Of a DNA stretch of 64,000 bases, positions 8,454 to 17,381 are shown in pieces. The DNA comes from Croceimicrobium sp965656185 (lineage in GTDB: Bacteria > Bacteroidota > Bacteroidia > Flavobacteriales > Schleiferiaceae): assembly GCA_965656185.1 (NCBI GenBank), contig CBFHJH010000002.1, forward strand, positions 124,001 to 188,000. Direction: 5' to 3'. Every line of letters begins with the position of its first letter. The stretch's first letter is position 1. The position numbers were made by a program, and so were the translations under genes. Below the pieces are notes generated by a model that was not told the DNA's origin, did not search any database, and saw only the letters and a list, made by a program, of their open reading frames with translations.

Positions 8454-9500
8454 ATGAAAATTACCAAAACCACGCAGTCCCGAATTTCGGAAGTAGACTT
8501 CTCCAATTTACCCTTTGGGAATACTTTTAGCGATCATATGTTGATCGCGAAGTATCGCAATGGTGAGTGGTCTGAGCCGGAAATCATGCCTTTTGGTCCA
8601 CTAAGCTTCACGCCTGCCCTGCATACCTTGCATTATGGTCAGGCCATCTTTGAAGGACAAAAGGCTTACTACATGGAAAATGGGAAAGTGGGTATTTTTC
8701 GTCCTGAGGCCAATGCCAAGCGTTTGAATCATTCTGCACGCCGCATGTTTATGCCAGAATTTCCGGAAGATCAATTCATGGATGGTATCAAGAAGTTGGT
8801 TGAACTGGACCGCGAGTGGGTACCCAAGGCACCCGACCATTCATTATACCTTCGTCCTTTCATGTTCGGTAGTTCCGAATTCGTTGCTGCAAGGCCTTCA
8901 GAAGAATACATTTTCTGTATTCTCACTTCTCCGGTAGGTCCTTATTATGCGGGCAATGTAAAGGTGAAGGTAGAAGAGACTTATACGCGCAGCGCGAGTG
9001 GAGGCGTAGGTTCTACTAAATGCGCTGGGAATTATGGTGGAGCTTTCTTTGCCACAGATCAGGCTCGCCAGGAAGGCTATACTCAGGTAATTTGGACAGA
9101 CCATAAAGATCATCAGTTGGTGGAAGAATCGGGAACTATGAACATTGCTTTCATTATCGATGATACCTTTATCACTCCTCCCTTGAGCGATCGCATCTTA
9201 GGCGGCATTACGCGCGATAGTATTCTAACCTTACTGCGTGATCGAAAATTTATAAAGGTGGAAGAGCGTCCTGTTCAGGTAGATGAGGTAGTAAAGGCAG
9301 CTAAGGAAGGTCGTTTACAAGAGGCCTTTGGTATGGGAACTGCGGCGGTAATTAGTCCAATTTCTACGATCGGATTCCGTGGTACCGATTATGAGGTGGG
9401 TACTCCTGCCGATGGTTATGCTATGCGAATTAAAAAGGAATTGACCGAGTTGCGCAGTGGAGCTACCGAAGACCCATACGGTTGGATGGTTACCTTGTAG
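8454..9500 (+). CDS. ilvE: Branched-chain amino acid aminotransferase
   Basis: PLP-dependent fold type IV transaminase interconverting Val, Leu and Ile with their 2-oxo acids; 348 residues, the size of class II (eukaryotic-like) BCATs. Visible motifs are LHYGQAIFEGQKAY near the N-terminus, LYLRPFMFG, and the cofactor lysine in GGVGSTKCAGNYGGAF at about residue 187. VEESGTMNIAFI follows at about residue 222, with PLSDRILGGITRDSIL downstream. It is transcribed divergently from the DUF4920 operon and ends at a strong bidirectional terminator shared with metK. Confidence 0.95.
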   Translation: MKITKTTQSRISEVDFSNLPFGNTFSDHMLIAKYRNGEWSEPEIMPFGPLSFTPALHTLHYGQAIFEGQKAYYMENGKVGIFRPEANAKRLNHSARRMFMPEFPEDQFMDGIKKLVELDREWVPKAPDHSLYLRPFMFGSSEFVAARPSEEYIFCILTSPVGPYYAGNVKVKVEETYTRSASGGVGSTKCAGNYGGAFFATDQARQEGYTQVIWTDHKDHQLVEESGTMNIAFIIDDTFITPPLSDRILGGITRDSILTLLRDRKFIKVEERPVQVDEVVKAAKEGRLQEAFGMGTAAVISPISTIGFRGTDYEVGTPADGYAMRIKKELTELRSGATEDPYGWMVTL

Positions 9501-9533
9501 GGAAAAGCTTGAAACTCCTCAATAATAGAAATT

Positions 9534-9562
9534 AAAAAGGCCTCCATGTGGAGGCCTTTTTT
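9534..9562. terminator. Bidirectional rho-independent terminator (ilvE / metK)
   Basis: Perfect stem AAAAAGGCCTCC / GGAGGCCTTTTT around ATGT, flanked by an A tract on one side and a T tract on the other. It can therefore end both the plus-strand ilvE and the minus-strand metK transcripts, which converge here. Confidence 0.92.
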
Positions 9563-9582
9563 AATTATAAAATCTATTTGAC

Positions 9583-10875
9583 TTAGAGGTCAAAAGCTTG
9601 CTTTACGTCTGCTACGCGATCGAGTCTTTCCCAGGTGAAAAGTTCTACTTCCACCTCTTTACTTTCGGTACCGATCCCGTCGGGGCGCTCAAAGTTTAAT
9701 TTTACCACTTCGTTTTTACGTCCCATGTGACCATATGCCGCACTTTGGGAGTAAATGGGATTACGAAGTTTAAGGTTCTTTTCGATCAAGCCAGGACGGA
9801 GGTCGAATAGCTCCATGACCTTGGCAGCGATCTGCCCGTCGTTAAGGTCCACCTTAGCTGAGCCGTAGGTGTCTACAAAAACTCCCATCGGTTCTACCAC
9901 CCCAATGGCATAAGATACCTGTACCAAGATTTGATCGGCCACTCCGGCCGCTACCAGGTTCTTGGCAATGTGACGAGCAGCATAGGCTGCTGAGCGGTCT
10001 ACTTTACTCGGGTCTTTGCCACTAAAGGCACCGCCACCATGGGCACCTTTCCCACCGTAGGTATCTACGATGATCTTACGTCCGGTGAGCCCAGCGTCTC
10101 CATGAGGTCCACCAATCACGAATTTCCCAGTGGGGTTAATATGATACTTGATATCAGCTCCAAACAATGCTTGTAGCTCAGGGCTTAGTTGGGCCTTTAC
10201 CTTAGGAATCAAAATATTGATAATGTCTTCTCGGATCTTGCTAAGCATTTGCTCATCGGCTTGCTCCTGACTAAGGCCATTTTCTGCTTTCACAAAATCG
10301 TCGTGTTGGGTAGAAACAACGATCGCTTCAATGCGCTCAGGCTTATCGTCATCATTGTATTCGATGGTAACCTGGGCTTTAGCATCAGGACGTAAGTAAG
10401 CGATTTCAGAGCCATCACGACGTAAGTCGGCCAAAGTCTGCAAGATCTTGTGACTAAGATCGAGGGCCAGGGGCATATAGTTGTCGGTTTCGTTAGTTGC
10501 ATAACCGAACATCATGCCTTGATCACCTGCTCCTTGTTCTTCGATATTTCCACGGTCAACCCCCTGATTAATATCCTGACTTTGCTCGTGAATAGCCGAC
10601 AGGATACCGCAAGAATTGCCTTCGAACATATAATCGCTCTTGGTGTAGCCAATACGGTTGATTACGTTACGCGCGATTTGCTGTAGGTCTAAATAGGTTT
10701 CGGATTTCACTTCTCCAGCCAATACCACTTGCCCAGTGGTAACTAAGGTTTCGCAAGCCACTTTCGAATTAGGATCGAAGGCGAGGAAATGGTCTAGAAT
10801 TGCATCAGAGATCTGATCAGCGATCTTATCGGGATGTCCTTCAGAAACGGACTCAGAGGTAAATAGGTAAGACAT
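9583..10875 (-). CDS. metK: S-adenosylmethionine synthetase
   Basis: Makes SAM from methionine and ATP. The 430-residue protein begins MSYLFTSESVSEGHPDKIAD with the methionine/ATP-binding HPDK motif. It continues with GQVVLAGEV and GAGDQGMMFGYA (the GAGDQG signature), and has the phosphate loop GGGAFSGKDPSKVDRSAAY. It is longer than the roughly 384-residue E. coli enzyme because of an insertion around residues 175-215 (YNDDDKPERIEAIVV to SKIREDIINILI), usual in Bacteroidota. The leader carries a SAM-II-like pseudoknot, so SAM feedback on its own synthesis is likely. It is divergent from metH. Confidence 0.97.
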   Translation of the reverse strand: MSYLFTSESVSEGHPDKIADQISDAILDHFLAFDPNSKVACETLVTTGQVVLAGEVKSETYLDLQQIARNVINRIGYTKSDYMFEGNSCGILSAIHEQSQDINQGVDRGNIEEQGAGDQGMMFGYATNETDNYMPLALDLSHKILQTLADLRRDGSEIAYLRPDAKAQVTIEYNDDDKPERIEAIVVSTQHDDFVKAENGLSQEQADEQMLSKIREDIINILIPKVKAQLSPELQALFGADIKYHINPTGKFVIGGPHGDAGLTGRKIIVDTYGGKGAHGGGAFSGKDPSKVDRSAAYAARHIAKNLVAAGVADQILVQVSYAIGVVEPMGVFVDTYGSAKVDLNDGQIAAKVMELFDLRPGLIEKNLKLRNPIYSQSAAYGHMGRKNEVVKLNFERPDGIGTESKEVEVELFTWERLDRVADVKQAFDL

Positions 10876-10934
10876 AGCTTCTTTGAGTTTTTATAATCTA
10901 AGGAGAGGAGGCCAATTGCTTACCGAGAAACACT

Positions 10935-10984
10935 GGTTTAGCATTTTTTAGGGTGGTTGCAATCAGCCAAATTTTTCCACTCAG
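10935..10984 (-). ncRNA. SAM-II-like riboswitch in the metK leader
   Basis: On the minus strand the metK leader shows an H-type pseudoknot with SAM-II features. P1 is GTGG (10980-10977) with CCAC (10956-10953). Loop bases ATTTGG are followed by TTGC (10962-10959). The TTGC pairs with downstream GC(T)AA (10942-10938), leaving the bulged T that contacts SAM in the studied SAM-II RNA. A GG (10968-10967) faces CC (10936-10935), where the studied RNA has CC facing GG. The element begins right after the expected transcription start. About 60 bases separate it from the metK ATG, further than usual for the class. The call is by eye from known SAM-II structure. Confidence 0.7.
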
Positions 10985-10988
10985 GCGG

Positions 10989-10996
10989 CAAATGTA
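10989..10996 (-). promoter_or_regulatory. -7 box TACATTTG for metK
   Basis: Exact TAnnTTTG match. A start about 6-8 bases downstream falls at about 10983, so the transcript would begin exactly at the SAM-II-like pseudoknot. The leader is about 108 bases long. The rest of this gap (10876-10934) contains no gene I can see. Confidence 0.65.
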
Positions 10997-11045
10997 GAAA
11001 ATATTTCGGGCCAGAAACAGGGCATTCATTTTTTTGATTTTTTAT

Positions 11046-11077
11046 TTTGCTAGTAAGTCCTTTCCCACTTACATTTG
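11046..11077 (+). promoter_or_regulatory. Promoter of metH-metF operon (TTTG, 20 bp, TACATTTG)
   Basis: TTTG at 11046-11049 and TACATTTG at 11070-11077 are separated by 20 bases, matching the Bacteroidota housekeeping promoter (-33 TTTG, -7 TAnnTTTG). The predicted start at about 11084 falls two bases before the SAM-I aptamer, which supports both calls. Confidence 0.8.
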
Positions 11078-11085
11078 TTGCCATA

Positions 11086-11186
11086 CTTATCCAGAAAGAC
11101 GGAGGGATTGGGCCCATTGATGTCTTAGCAACCCCTTAGGGTGGGTGCTACTTCCCACCCCGCAGACTTGCGGGGATAGATGAGAG
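11086..11186 (+). ncRNA. SAM-I (S-box) riboswitch
   Basis: Aptamer of the SAM-I class upstream of metH. Conserved blocks occur in order: GGAGGGA (11101), GGCCC with ATTGATG, GCAACCCC (11128), GGTGCTACTTCC (about 11143) and AGATGAGAG at the 3' end. P1 pairs CTTATC (11086-11091) with GATGAG (11179-11184); P4 is CCCCGCA-gact-TGCGGGG. SAM binding should repress the methionine-synthesis operon. There is no terminator after the aptamer. Instead an alternative helix and a start-covering hairpin can be drawn (see findings), pointing to translational control. Confidence 0.93.
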
Positions 11187-11250
11187 GCGTTTCACAAGAA
11201 CAATTCCAATTTACAATCTGGCTTTTTGGATAGGTGATAGTAAAAAGACT

Positions 11251-12258
11251 ATGACCAAAGAAGCTATATTTCAATTATTAGATAAGCGTATTCTAGTTCT
11301 AGACGGCGCTATGGGTACTATGATCCAGCGTCATAAACTGGAAGAAGCTGATTATCGCGGCGATCGATTTTCCGATTGGCCTCATGACCTTAAAGGAAAT
11401 AATGATCTTTTAAGCTTAAGCCAGCCGCAGATCATCAAGGATATTCACCGCGCTTATTTGGCAGCGGGTGCCGATATCATTGAGACCAACACTTTTAACA
11501 GCACCCGTATCTCCATGGCCGATTATCATATGGAGGATCTGGTGCCGGAGATCAACCGGGAATCGGCTCGCTTGGCTCGTGAAGCGGCCGATGAGTTTAC
11601 CGCCAAAGATCCAGGGAAGCCCAGGTTTGTAGCAGGTTCGATGGGGCCAACGAACAAGACCGCTAGTTTAAGTCCAGATGTTAACAATCCGGGTTTTCGT
11701 GCGATCGATTTTGATACCCTTGCTGCTAATTACCGAGAGCAAGCCAAAGCGCTCATAGCGGGCGGAGCCGATATTCTTTTGGTAGAAACGGTATTCGATA
11801 CACTCAATGCTAAAGCAGCTTTGTTTGCATTAGAAGATTTATTCGATGACTTAGGGAAAGAGCATCCGATCATGGTTTCAGGCACCATAACCGATGCTTC
11901 CGGGCGTACCTTATCGGGGCAAACCGCCGAAGCTTTTCTTACTAGTTTAAGTCATGTCCCACTATTGTCCATAGGTCTCAATTGTGCTTTAGGTGCCGAT
12001 CAACTTAGGCCTTACGTGAACGTGCTTAACCGTAAGGCCCCCTTTGCGGTCTCAGCCCATCCTAATGCTGGTTTGCCCAATGCTTTTGGCGATTACGATC
12101 AGGGTCCGGCAGAAATGGGGGAGCTGATCCGAGAGTATTTAGAGCAAAGCTTAGTAAATGTTATCGGTGGTTGTTGCGGAACTACTCCAGAACACATCAA
12201 GGTGATGGCCGATCTAGTGCAGGAATTTGAACCTCGAAAAATACCCAGCTTAGTATGA
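11251..12258 (+). CDS. metH: Methionine synthase, homocysteine-binding module (split MetH)
   Basis: A 335-residue protein equal to the N-terminal homocysteine S-methyltransferase domain of cobalamin-dependent methionine synthase. It starts with ILVLDGAMGTMIQRH. The zinc ligands are visible as Cys in GLNCALGADQLRPY (about residue 247) and the pair in GGCCGTTPEHI (about residue 312). The folate, cobalamin and activation domains are in the next gene, with a 4-base ATGA overlap (12255-12258), so the two are made together. A split MetH is known in Bacteroidota. It is under SAM-I riboswitch control. Confidence 0.95.
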   Translation: MTKEAIFQLLDKRILVLDGAMGTMIQRHKLEEADYRGDRFSDWPHDLKGNNDLLSLSQPQIIKDIHRAYLAAGADIIETNTFNSTRISMADYHMEDLVPEINRESARLAREAADEFTAKDPGKPRFVAGSMGPTNKTASLSPDVNNPGFRAIDFDTLAANYREQAKALIAGGADILLVETVFDTLNAKAALFALEDLFDDLGKEHPIMVSGTITDASGRTLSGQTAEAFLTSLSHVPLLSIGLNCALGADQLRPYVNVLNRKAPFAVSAHPNAGLPNAFGDYDQGPAEMGELIREYLEQSLVNVIGGCCGTTPEHIKVMADLVQEFEPRKIPSLV

Positions 12259-14900
12259 AGTTATCGGGATTAGAGCCTTTAAATATTGGTCCGGTGGCCA
12301 ATTTTGTTAACGTTGGCGAACGCACCAATGTTACCGGTTCTCGTAAATTTTTACGGCTCATAAAAGAAGACCTTTACGACGAGGCTTTAGAGGTAGCCCG
12401 TGATCAAGTGGAAGGAGGAGCACAGATCTTGGATGTGAATATGGATGAAGGGATGCTGGACGGCAAAGCGGCCATGGTTAAATTCTTACACCTTATTGCT
12501 GCCGAACCGGATATAGCTCGGATTCCTATTATGATCGACTCCTCTAAATGGGAAATCATTGAGGCCGGCTTAAAGTGTGTCCAAGGCAAGTCGGTGGTTA
12601 ATTCAATTAGTCTGAAGGGTGGCGAAGAAGAGTTCTTGCGCCAAGCCAGGTTAGTTAGACGTTACGGTGCCGCAGTGATTGTGATGGCTTTCGACGAAAA
12701 AGGTCAAGCCGATACTTATGAGCGACGCATCCAAATTTGTGAACGATCCTATAAATTGCTGCGGGAAAAAGTGAAATTCCCGGCCGAGGATATCATTTTT
12801 GATCCTAATATATTTCCGGTAGCTACTGGTATTGAGGAGCACCGGAAAAATGCCTTGGACTTTTTTCGAGCTTGCCAGTGGATCAAAGAAAACCTACCTG
12901 GTGCTAAGGTAAGTGGCGGAGTGAGCAATGTTTCCTTTAGTTTTAGAGGAAACCAGCTGGTACGTGAAGCCATGCATGCCGCTTTTCTATACCATGGCAT
13001 ACAGCGTGGAATGGACATGGGGATCGTGAATCCTACTATGTTGGAAGTTTACGAAGAGGTGCCTAAGGATTTATTAGAGCGGGTAGAGGATGTTCTTTTG
13101 GATCGCAGAGATGATGCCACCGAGCGACTGCTGGATTTTGCGGAAACGGTTAAAGGTGAAGCGCGATCGAAAGCCAAGGATCTAAGTTGGCGGGAGGCGC
13201 CGGTGGAAAAGCGAATAGAACATGCTTTGGTAAAAGGTATCGTCGATTTTATTGAAGAAGATGTTGAAGAGGCTCGTCCTAATTTCGATAAAGTATTGGG
13301 CTTGATTGAAGGCCCCTTGATGGATGGTATGAATGTAGTAGGCGACCTCTTTGGCTCGGGTAAGATGTTCCTACCCCAAGTTGTGAAATCGGCACGGGTA
13401 ATGAAGAAGGCTGTTGCTTATCTGGAACCATACTTAGAAGCGGAGAAAGCGGCCAGTACCGATGTACAGAAAAAGGGGAAAATCCTTTTAGCTACGGTGA
13501 AAGGAGATGTGCATGACATCGGTAAGAATATCGTTGGGGTGGTCTTAGCTTGTAATAATTTTGATATCGTGGACCTAGGAGTGATGGTGCCTCTGCAGAA
13601 AATTTTGGAAACGGCTAAAAAGGAACAAGTCGATGTGATCGGTCTCAGCGGATTGATTACTCCTTCCCTCGATGAGATGATCGAAGTGGCCAAGGAGATG
13701 CAGCGTCAGGCTCTGGATATCCCCTTGATGATTGGAGGTGCCACAACTTCGCGCGCTCATACCGCCGTTAAGATCTATCCAGAGTATTCCAATATCGTAG
13801 TGCACGTAAACGATGCCAGTCGCAGTGTTCCTATTGCCCAGAGTTTAGCGCAATCTAAGGCCCGCCCAGCCTTTAAGGAAAGGATTAGTGAAGAGTATGA
13901 AAAGCTTCGAGAAGGCTATTTAAATCGAGCCCAAAGCAAGCAATTACTGAGTATAGAGCAGGCAAGGACAAATGCTTTAAAGCTCGAATTCAAAGCTTCA
14001 GAGCTGGTGGAGCCTGCCTTTTTGGGGAGGCATGAACCCATCGAATTTGATGTGGCAATTTTACGCGAGTACATTGACTGGACGCCCTTTTTTCAAACCT
14101 GGCAGTTGCACGGGAAGTTTCCTCGTATCCTAGAGGATGACTTGGTTGGTGAGGAGGCGTCTAAGCTCTATGCTGATGCCCAAGAAATGCTGGACCGTAT
14201 CGTTGAAGAAAAGTGGCTGCAGGCCAAAGGTGTATTTGGTGTTTGGGAGGCTAGGCGCAAGGATGCCGACGACATCCAGCTTTATGAGGATGGAGAAACT
14301 TTGGCGGTATTCTACAGCCTTAGACAACAAAGTAAGAAGGCCAAAGATGCTCCCAATATGGCTTTAGCCGATTTTATCGCTTCCGATAAAAAAGATCACA
14401 TTGGTTGCTTTGCGGTCTGCGCCGGACTGGGCATTGAAAAGAAATTAGCTGAATTTGAAGCCGAGCACGACGATTACAGCAGCATACTTTTAAAAGCTTT
14501 GGCCGATCGTTTAGCGGAAGCTGCTGCCGAGTTTTTACATGAACAAGTGCGAAAACAATATTGGGGCTATGCTGCCGAGGAAGATTGGCAAAATGAAGAG
14601 CTGATCAAAGAAGCTTACCGTGGAATACGTCCTGCACCGGGCTATCCTGCTTGTCCCGATCATCTGGAAAAAACCACCATTTTCAATTTGCTAAGACCAG
14701 AGGAAATAGGGATGGGACTAACCGAAAGTTTAGCTATGAATCCAGCAGCCAGTGTTTCGGGCTATTATTTTGCCCACCCTCAGGCCAAGTATTTTGGTTT
14801 AGGGAAAATTAATCGCGATCAAGTGGCGGATTATGCCGAGCGAAGAGGAATAAATGTAGAAGAAGCCGAAAAATGGCTTAGACCAAATTTGAATTACTAA
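12255..14900 (+). CDS. metH: Methionine synthase, folate/cobalamin/activation modules (split MetH)
   Basis: An 881-residue second half of methionine synthase. The order is a pterin-binding domain (NVGERTNVTGSRKF at residue 20; PIMIDSSKWEIIEAGL), a helical cap, the cobalamin domain with DVHDIGKNIVGVVL (axial His about residue 419) plus GLSGLITPSLDEM and MIGGATTSR, and the activation domain. The last shows RGIRPAPGYPACPDH near residue 795, needed for SAM-dependent reactivation. It methylates homocysteine bound by the preceding protein using methyl-tetrahydrofolate supplied by metF, which starts one base after this stop. Confidence 0.95.
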   Translation: MKLSGLEPLNIGPVANFVNVGERTNVTGSRKFLRLIKEDLYDEALEVARDQVEGGAQILDVNMDEGMLDGKAAMVKFLHLIAAEPDIARIPIMIDSSKWEIIEAGLKCVQGKSVVNSISLKGGEEEFLRQARLVRRYGAAVIVMAFDEKGQADTYERRIQICERSYKLLREKVKFPAEDIIFDPNIFPVATGIEEHRKNALDFFRACQWIKENLPGAKVSGGVSNVSFSFRGNQLVREAMHAAFLYHGIQRGMDMGIVNPTMLEVYEEVPKDLLERVEDVLLDRRDDATERLLDFAETVKGEARSKAKDLSWREAPVEKRIEHALVKGIVDFIEEDVEEARPNFDKVLGLIEGPLMDGMNVVGDLFGSGKMFLPQVVKSARVMKKAVAYLEPYLEAEKAASTDVQKKGKILLATVKGDVHDIGKNIVGVVLACNNFDIVDLGVMVPLQKILETAKKEQVDVIGLSGLITPSLDEMIEVAKEMQRQALDIPLMIGGATTSRAHTAVKIYPEYSNIVVHVNDASRSVPIAQSLAQSKARPAFKERISEEYEKLREGYLNRAQSKQLLSIEQARTNALKLEFKASELVEPAFLGRHEPIEFDVAILREYIDWTPFFQTWQLHGKFPRILEDDLVGEEASKLYADAQEMLDRIVEEKWLQAKGVFGVWEARRKDADDIQLYEDGETLAVFYSLRQQSKKAKDAPNMALADFIASDKKDHIGCFAVCAGLGIEKKLAEFEAEHDDYSSILLKALADRLAEAAAEFLHEQVRKQYWGYAAEEDWQNEELIKEAYRGIRPAPGYPACPDHLEKTTIFNLLRPEEIGMGLTESLAMNPAASVSGYYFAHPQAKYFGLGKINRDQVADYAERRGINVEEAEKWLRPNLNY

Positions 14901-14901
14901 G

Positions 14902-15855
14902 ATGAAGATTACCGATCATATCGCCGCTGCGAAAGACACTATATTCTCATTTGAGATCTTACCCCCTTTAAAAGGGCAAAGAATTGAAGACATCTACGAT
15001 GCCATTGATCCTCTCATGGAGTTTGAACCTCCGTTTATAAATGTCACCTACCACCGCGAGGAGGTAGTGTATAAAAGGCTTCCCAGCGGCTTATTAGAGC
15101 AAAAAACTGTACGTAAAAGACCAGGAACGGTTGGTATTTGTGCTGCTTTACAATATCGCTACAAGGTAGATACGGTGCCGCATATGCTTTGTGGTGGCTT
15201 TAGTAAAGAAGATACCGAGAACGCCCTTATCGATTTGGATTTCTTGGGGGTGCAGAATGTGTTGGCCTTGAGAGGCGATAGCATGAAAAATGAACGCTTT
15301 TTTGCTCCAGAGGCAGACGGTCATCAGTACGCCAAAGACCTAGTGGGTCAGATAAAGGAGATGAATGAAGGTAAGTTCTTAGACGATGAACTACAGAACA
15401 CCAATAAAACCAATTTCTGTATCGGCGTGGCGGGTTATCCCGAAAAGCACTTTGAGGCTCCTAGTTTAAATCAAGATATTTTGCACCTTAAGCAGAAAGT
15501 AGACGCTGGGGCCGATTTTATCATTACTCAGCTTTTTTACGATAATCAGAAATATTTCGACTTTGTAGACCGTTGTCGTAAAGCCGGAATCGAGGTGCCG
15601 ATCATTCCGGGGCTTAAGCCGCTTTCTACTAAAAAACACCTGAGTTTCTTACCCCATTTCTTTAAGGTAGACCTACCAGATGAACTGGTGAAAGAAGTAG
15701 TGGCTTGTAAAGATAATGCCGCTGCGAGACAAGTAGGAGTGGAATGGGGCATCAAACAAGCACGTGAACTGAAGGAAGCAGGCGTTCCCGCTATCCACTT
15801 TTATTCGATGGGTAGGCCGGATAATATTGCCGCTATTGCCCGCGCTACCTTTTAA
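14902..15855 (+). CDS. metF: Methylene-tetrahydrofolate reductase
   Basis: FAD enzyme reducing 5,10-methylene- to 5-methyl-tetrahydrofolate, the methyl donor for MetH. The 317-residue TIM barrel starts with FSFEILPPLKGQ (catalytic Glu in FEILPP), then FINVTYHRE, NVLALRGDS and QLFYDNQKYFDFV, and ends VPAIHFYSMGRP. The size is that of bacterial MetF. It is the third gene of the riboswitch-controlled operon, one base after metH. In the 110 bases after it I see no terminator hairpin. Confidence 0.95.
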   Translation: MKITDHIAAAKDTIFSFEILPPLKGQRIEDIYDAIDPLMEFEPPFINVTYHREEVVYKRLPSGLLEQKTVRKRPGTVGICAALQYRYKVDTVPHMLCGGFSKEDTENALIDLDFLGVQNVLALRGDSMKNERFFAPEADGHQYAKDLVGQIKEMNEGKFLDDELQNTNKTNFCIGVAGYPEKHFEAPSLNQDILHLKQKVDAGADFIITQLFYDNQKYFDFVDRCRKAGIEVPIIPGLKPLSTKKHLSFLPHFFKVDLPDELVKEVVACKDNAAARQVGVEWGIKQARELKEAGVPAIHFYSMGRPDNIAAIARATF

Positions 15856-15965
15856 AGTTTTCAACAGGCTCAGTTCTTTTTTGTGGATAGATAGTCTCTA
15901 GTTTGAGTAGATAGAGTAGAGTGCTTCTGTAAATTAGAAACAGAAATTTACTTTAAATCACATCT

Positions 15966-17381
15966 ATGCCTGCCAAAGCGAAAGCCTCTAGTAAAGCTAC
16001 TACTACCAAGAAAAGCAACGCTAAATCTTCTCGAAGCTCCCGCAAAAAAACCGCAAAGATCTTCGTTCTAGATACATCGGTAATTCTCTACGACCATAAT
16101 TCGATTATGAATTTCGACGAGCATGACGTCGCTATTCCAATTACGGTTCTAGAAGAATTGGATGAGTTTAAAAAAGGGAGTGATACCAAGAACTACGAAG
16201 CACGCCAATTTATTCGTTTATTGGACCGCAAGGCTGGCGAAAGCAATATTAACGATTGGATATCCTTGAATGGTGGCACTAAGGGGAGTTTTAAAGTTAT
16301 TATGGATACCCGTGGCTTAGGCGAGGATGCCCAACGCATCTTTGGAGCTGGCAAGAATGACCATAAAATTTTGAATGCCGCCTTGAACCTTTCTGAAACA
16401 GAAAAGGATCGCAAGGTGATTTTAGTGACTAAGGATATAAACCTTCGCCTAAAGGCCAAAGCCCTCAATATTACGGCTGAGGATTATGAGACCGGAAAAG
16501 TTAAGGACGTTGATAGTCTCTATACCGGCAAAACCAATTTGGATGATTTCGATCAAGATTTGATCGATACCCTTTACAAAAAGAAAACCCTTCCACTAGA
16601 AAAGGTGGAGAAGGCCTACCCCAGCTTTTCTAAACTGAACAATCACTTTTACATCCTAAAAGCGAGTAAGAGCAGCACGCTGTCTTATTACAATGCTTTC
16701 AGCGAAAGCTTAGACCAAATTGAAAAGAAGAGTTACTATGGGATAAAACCCCGCAATGCAGAACAGGCTTTTGCCTTACATGCCATCGCTAACCCGGATG
16801 TAAAACTGGTGTCATTAAGTGGGGTTGCTGGTACCGGAAAGACCTTATTGGCCTTAGCGGGAGCTCTGGAGCAAAGAAGGGATTTTAAGCAGATCTACCT
16901 GGCTCGACCGATCGTTCCCCTTAGCAATCGCGACATTGGATTTTTACCGGGGGATATGAAGGCTAAGATTAACCCTTATATGCAGCCCCTTTGGGATAAC
17001 TTAAAATTCATAAAGAATCAATTCAACGAGCAGGACAAAGAGTATAAGCAAATCGATGAGATGGTTAATTCAGAGAAATTGCTGGTTACTCCCCTGGCCT
17101 ACATTAGAGGACGAAGCTTATCTAACGTGATCTTCATTGTAGATGAGGCGCAAAATTTGACCCCTCACGAAGTTAAGACCATTATAACCAGGGCTGGAGA
17201 AAACGCCAAGTTCATCTTTACGGGAGATGTAAATCAGATAGATACACCCTACCTCGATGAGCAGTCCAATGGCTTGAGTTACTTAATTGATAAGATCAAG
17301 GGAAATAAGTTATTTGCGCACGTAATGTTGGAGAAAGGTGAACGCTCTGAGTTGGCTAATTTGGCCAATGACCTCCTTTAA
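15966..17381 (+). CDS. PhoH family protein: PIN domain plus PhoH ATPase
   Basis: A 471-residue PhoH2-type protein. After a basic, Ser/Lys-rich N-terminus (residues 1-35) comes a PIN nuclease-like domain, starting KIFVLDTSVILYD with acidic residues that may bind metal. The C-terminal half is a PhoH P-loop ATPase with Walker A GVAGTGKT near residue 284, Walker B FIVDEAQN near 389, and FTGDVNQID. PIN-PhoH proteins act on RNA as ATP-dependent helicase/nucleases in the cases studied; the role here is inferred. Its stop overlaps the convergent small membrane protein gene by 4 bases. Confidence 0.92.
   Translation: MPAKAKASSKATTTKKSNAKSSRSSRKKTAKIFVLDTSVILYDHNSIMNFDEHDVAIPITVLEELDEFKKGSDTKNYEARQFIRLLDRKAGESNINDWISLNGGTKGSFKVIMDTRGLGEDAQRIFGAGKNDHKILNAALNLSETEKDRKVILVTKDINLRLKAKALNITAEDYETGKVKDVDSLYTGKTNLDDFDQDLIDTLYKKKTLPLEKVEKAYPSFSKLNNHFYILKASKSSTLSYYNAFSESLDQIEKKSYYGIKPRNAEQAFALHAIANPDVKLVSLSGVAGTGKTLLALAGALEQRRDFKQIYLARPIVPLSNRDIGFLPGDMKAKINPYMQPLWDNLKFIKNQFNEQDKEYKQIDEMVNSEKLLVTPLAYIRGRSLSNVIFIVDEAQNLTPHEVKTIITRAGENAKFIFTGDVNQIDTPYLDEQSNGLSYLIDKIKGNKLFAHVMLEKGERSELANLANDLL

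Noticed and set aside
11251..14900. Split methionine synthase as a novelty or frameshift
   Set aside because: Two-gene MetH is known in Bacteroidota, and the ATGA overlap shows a designed junction.
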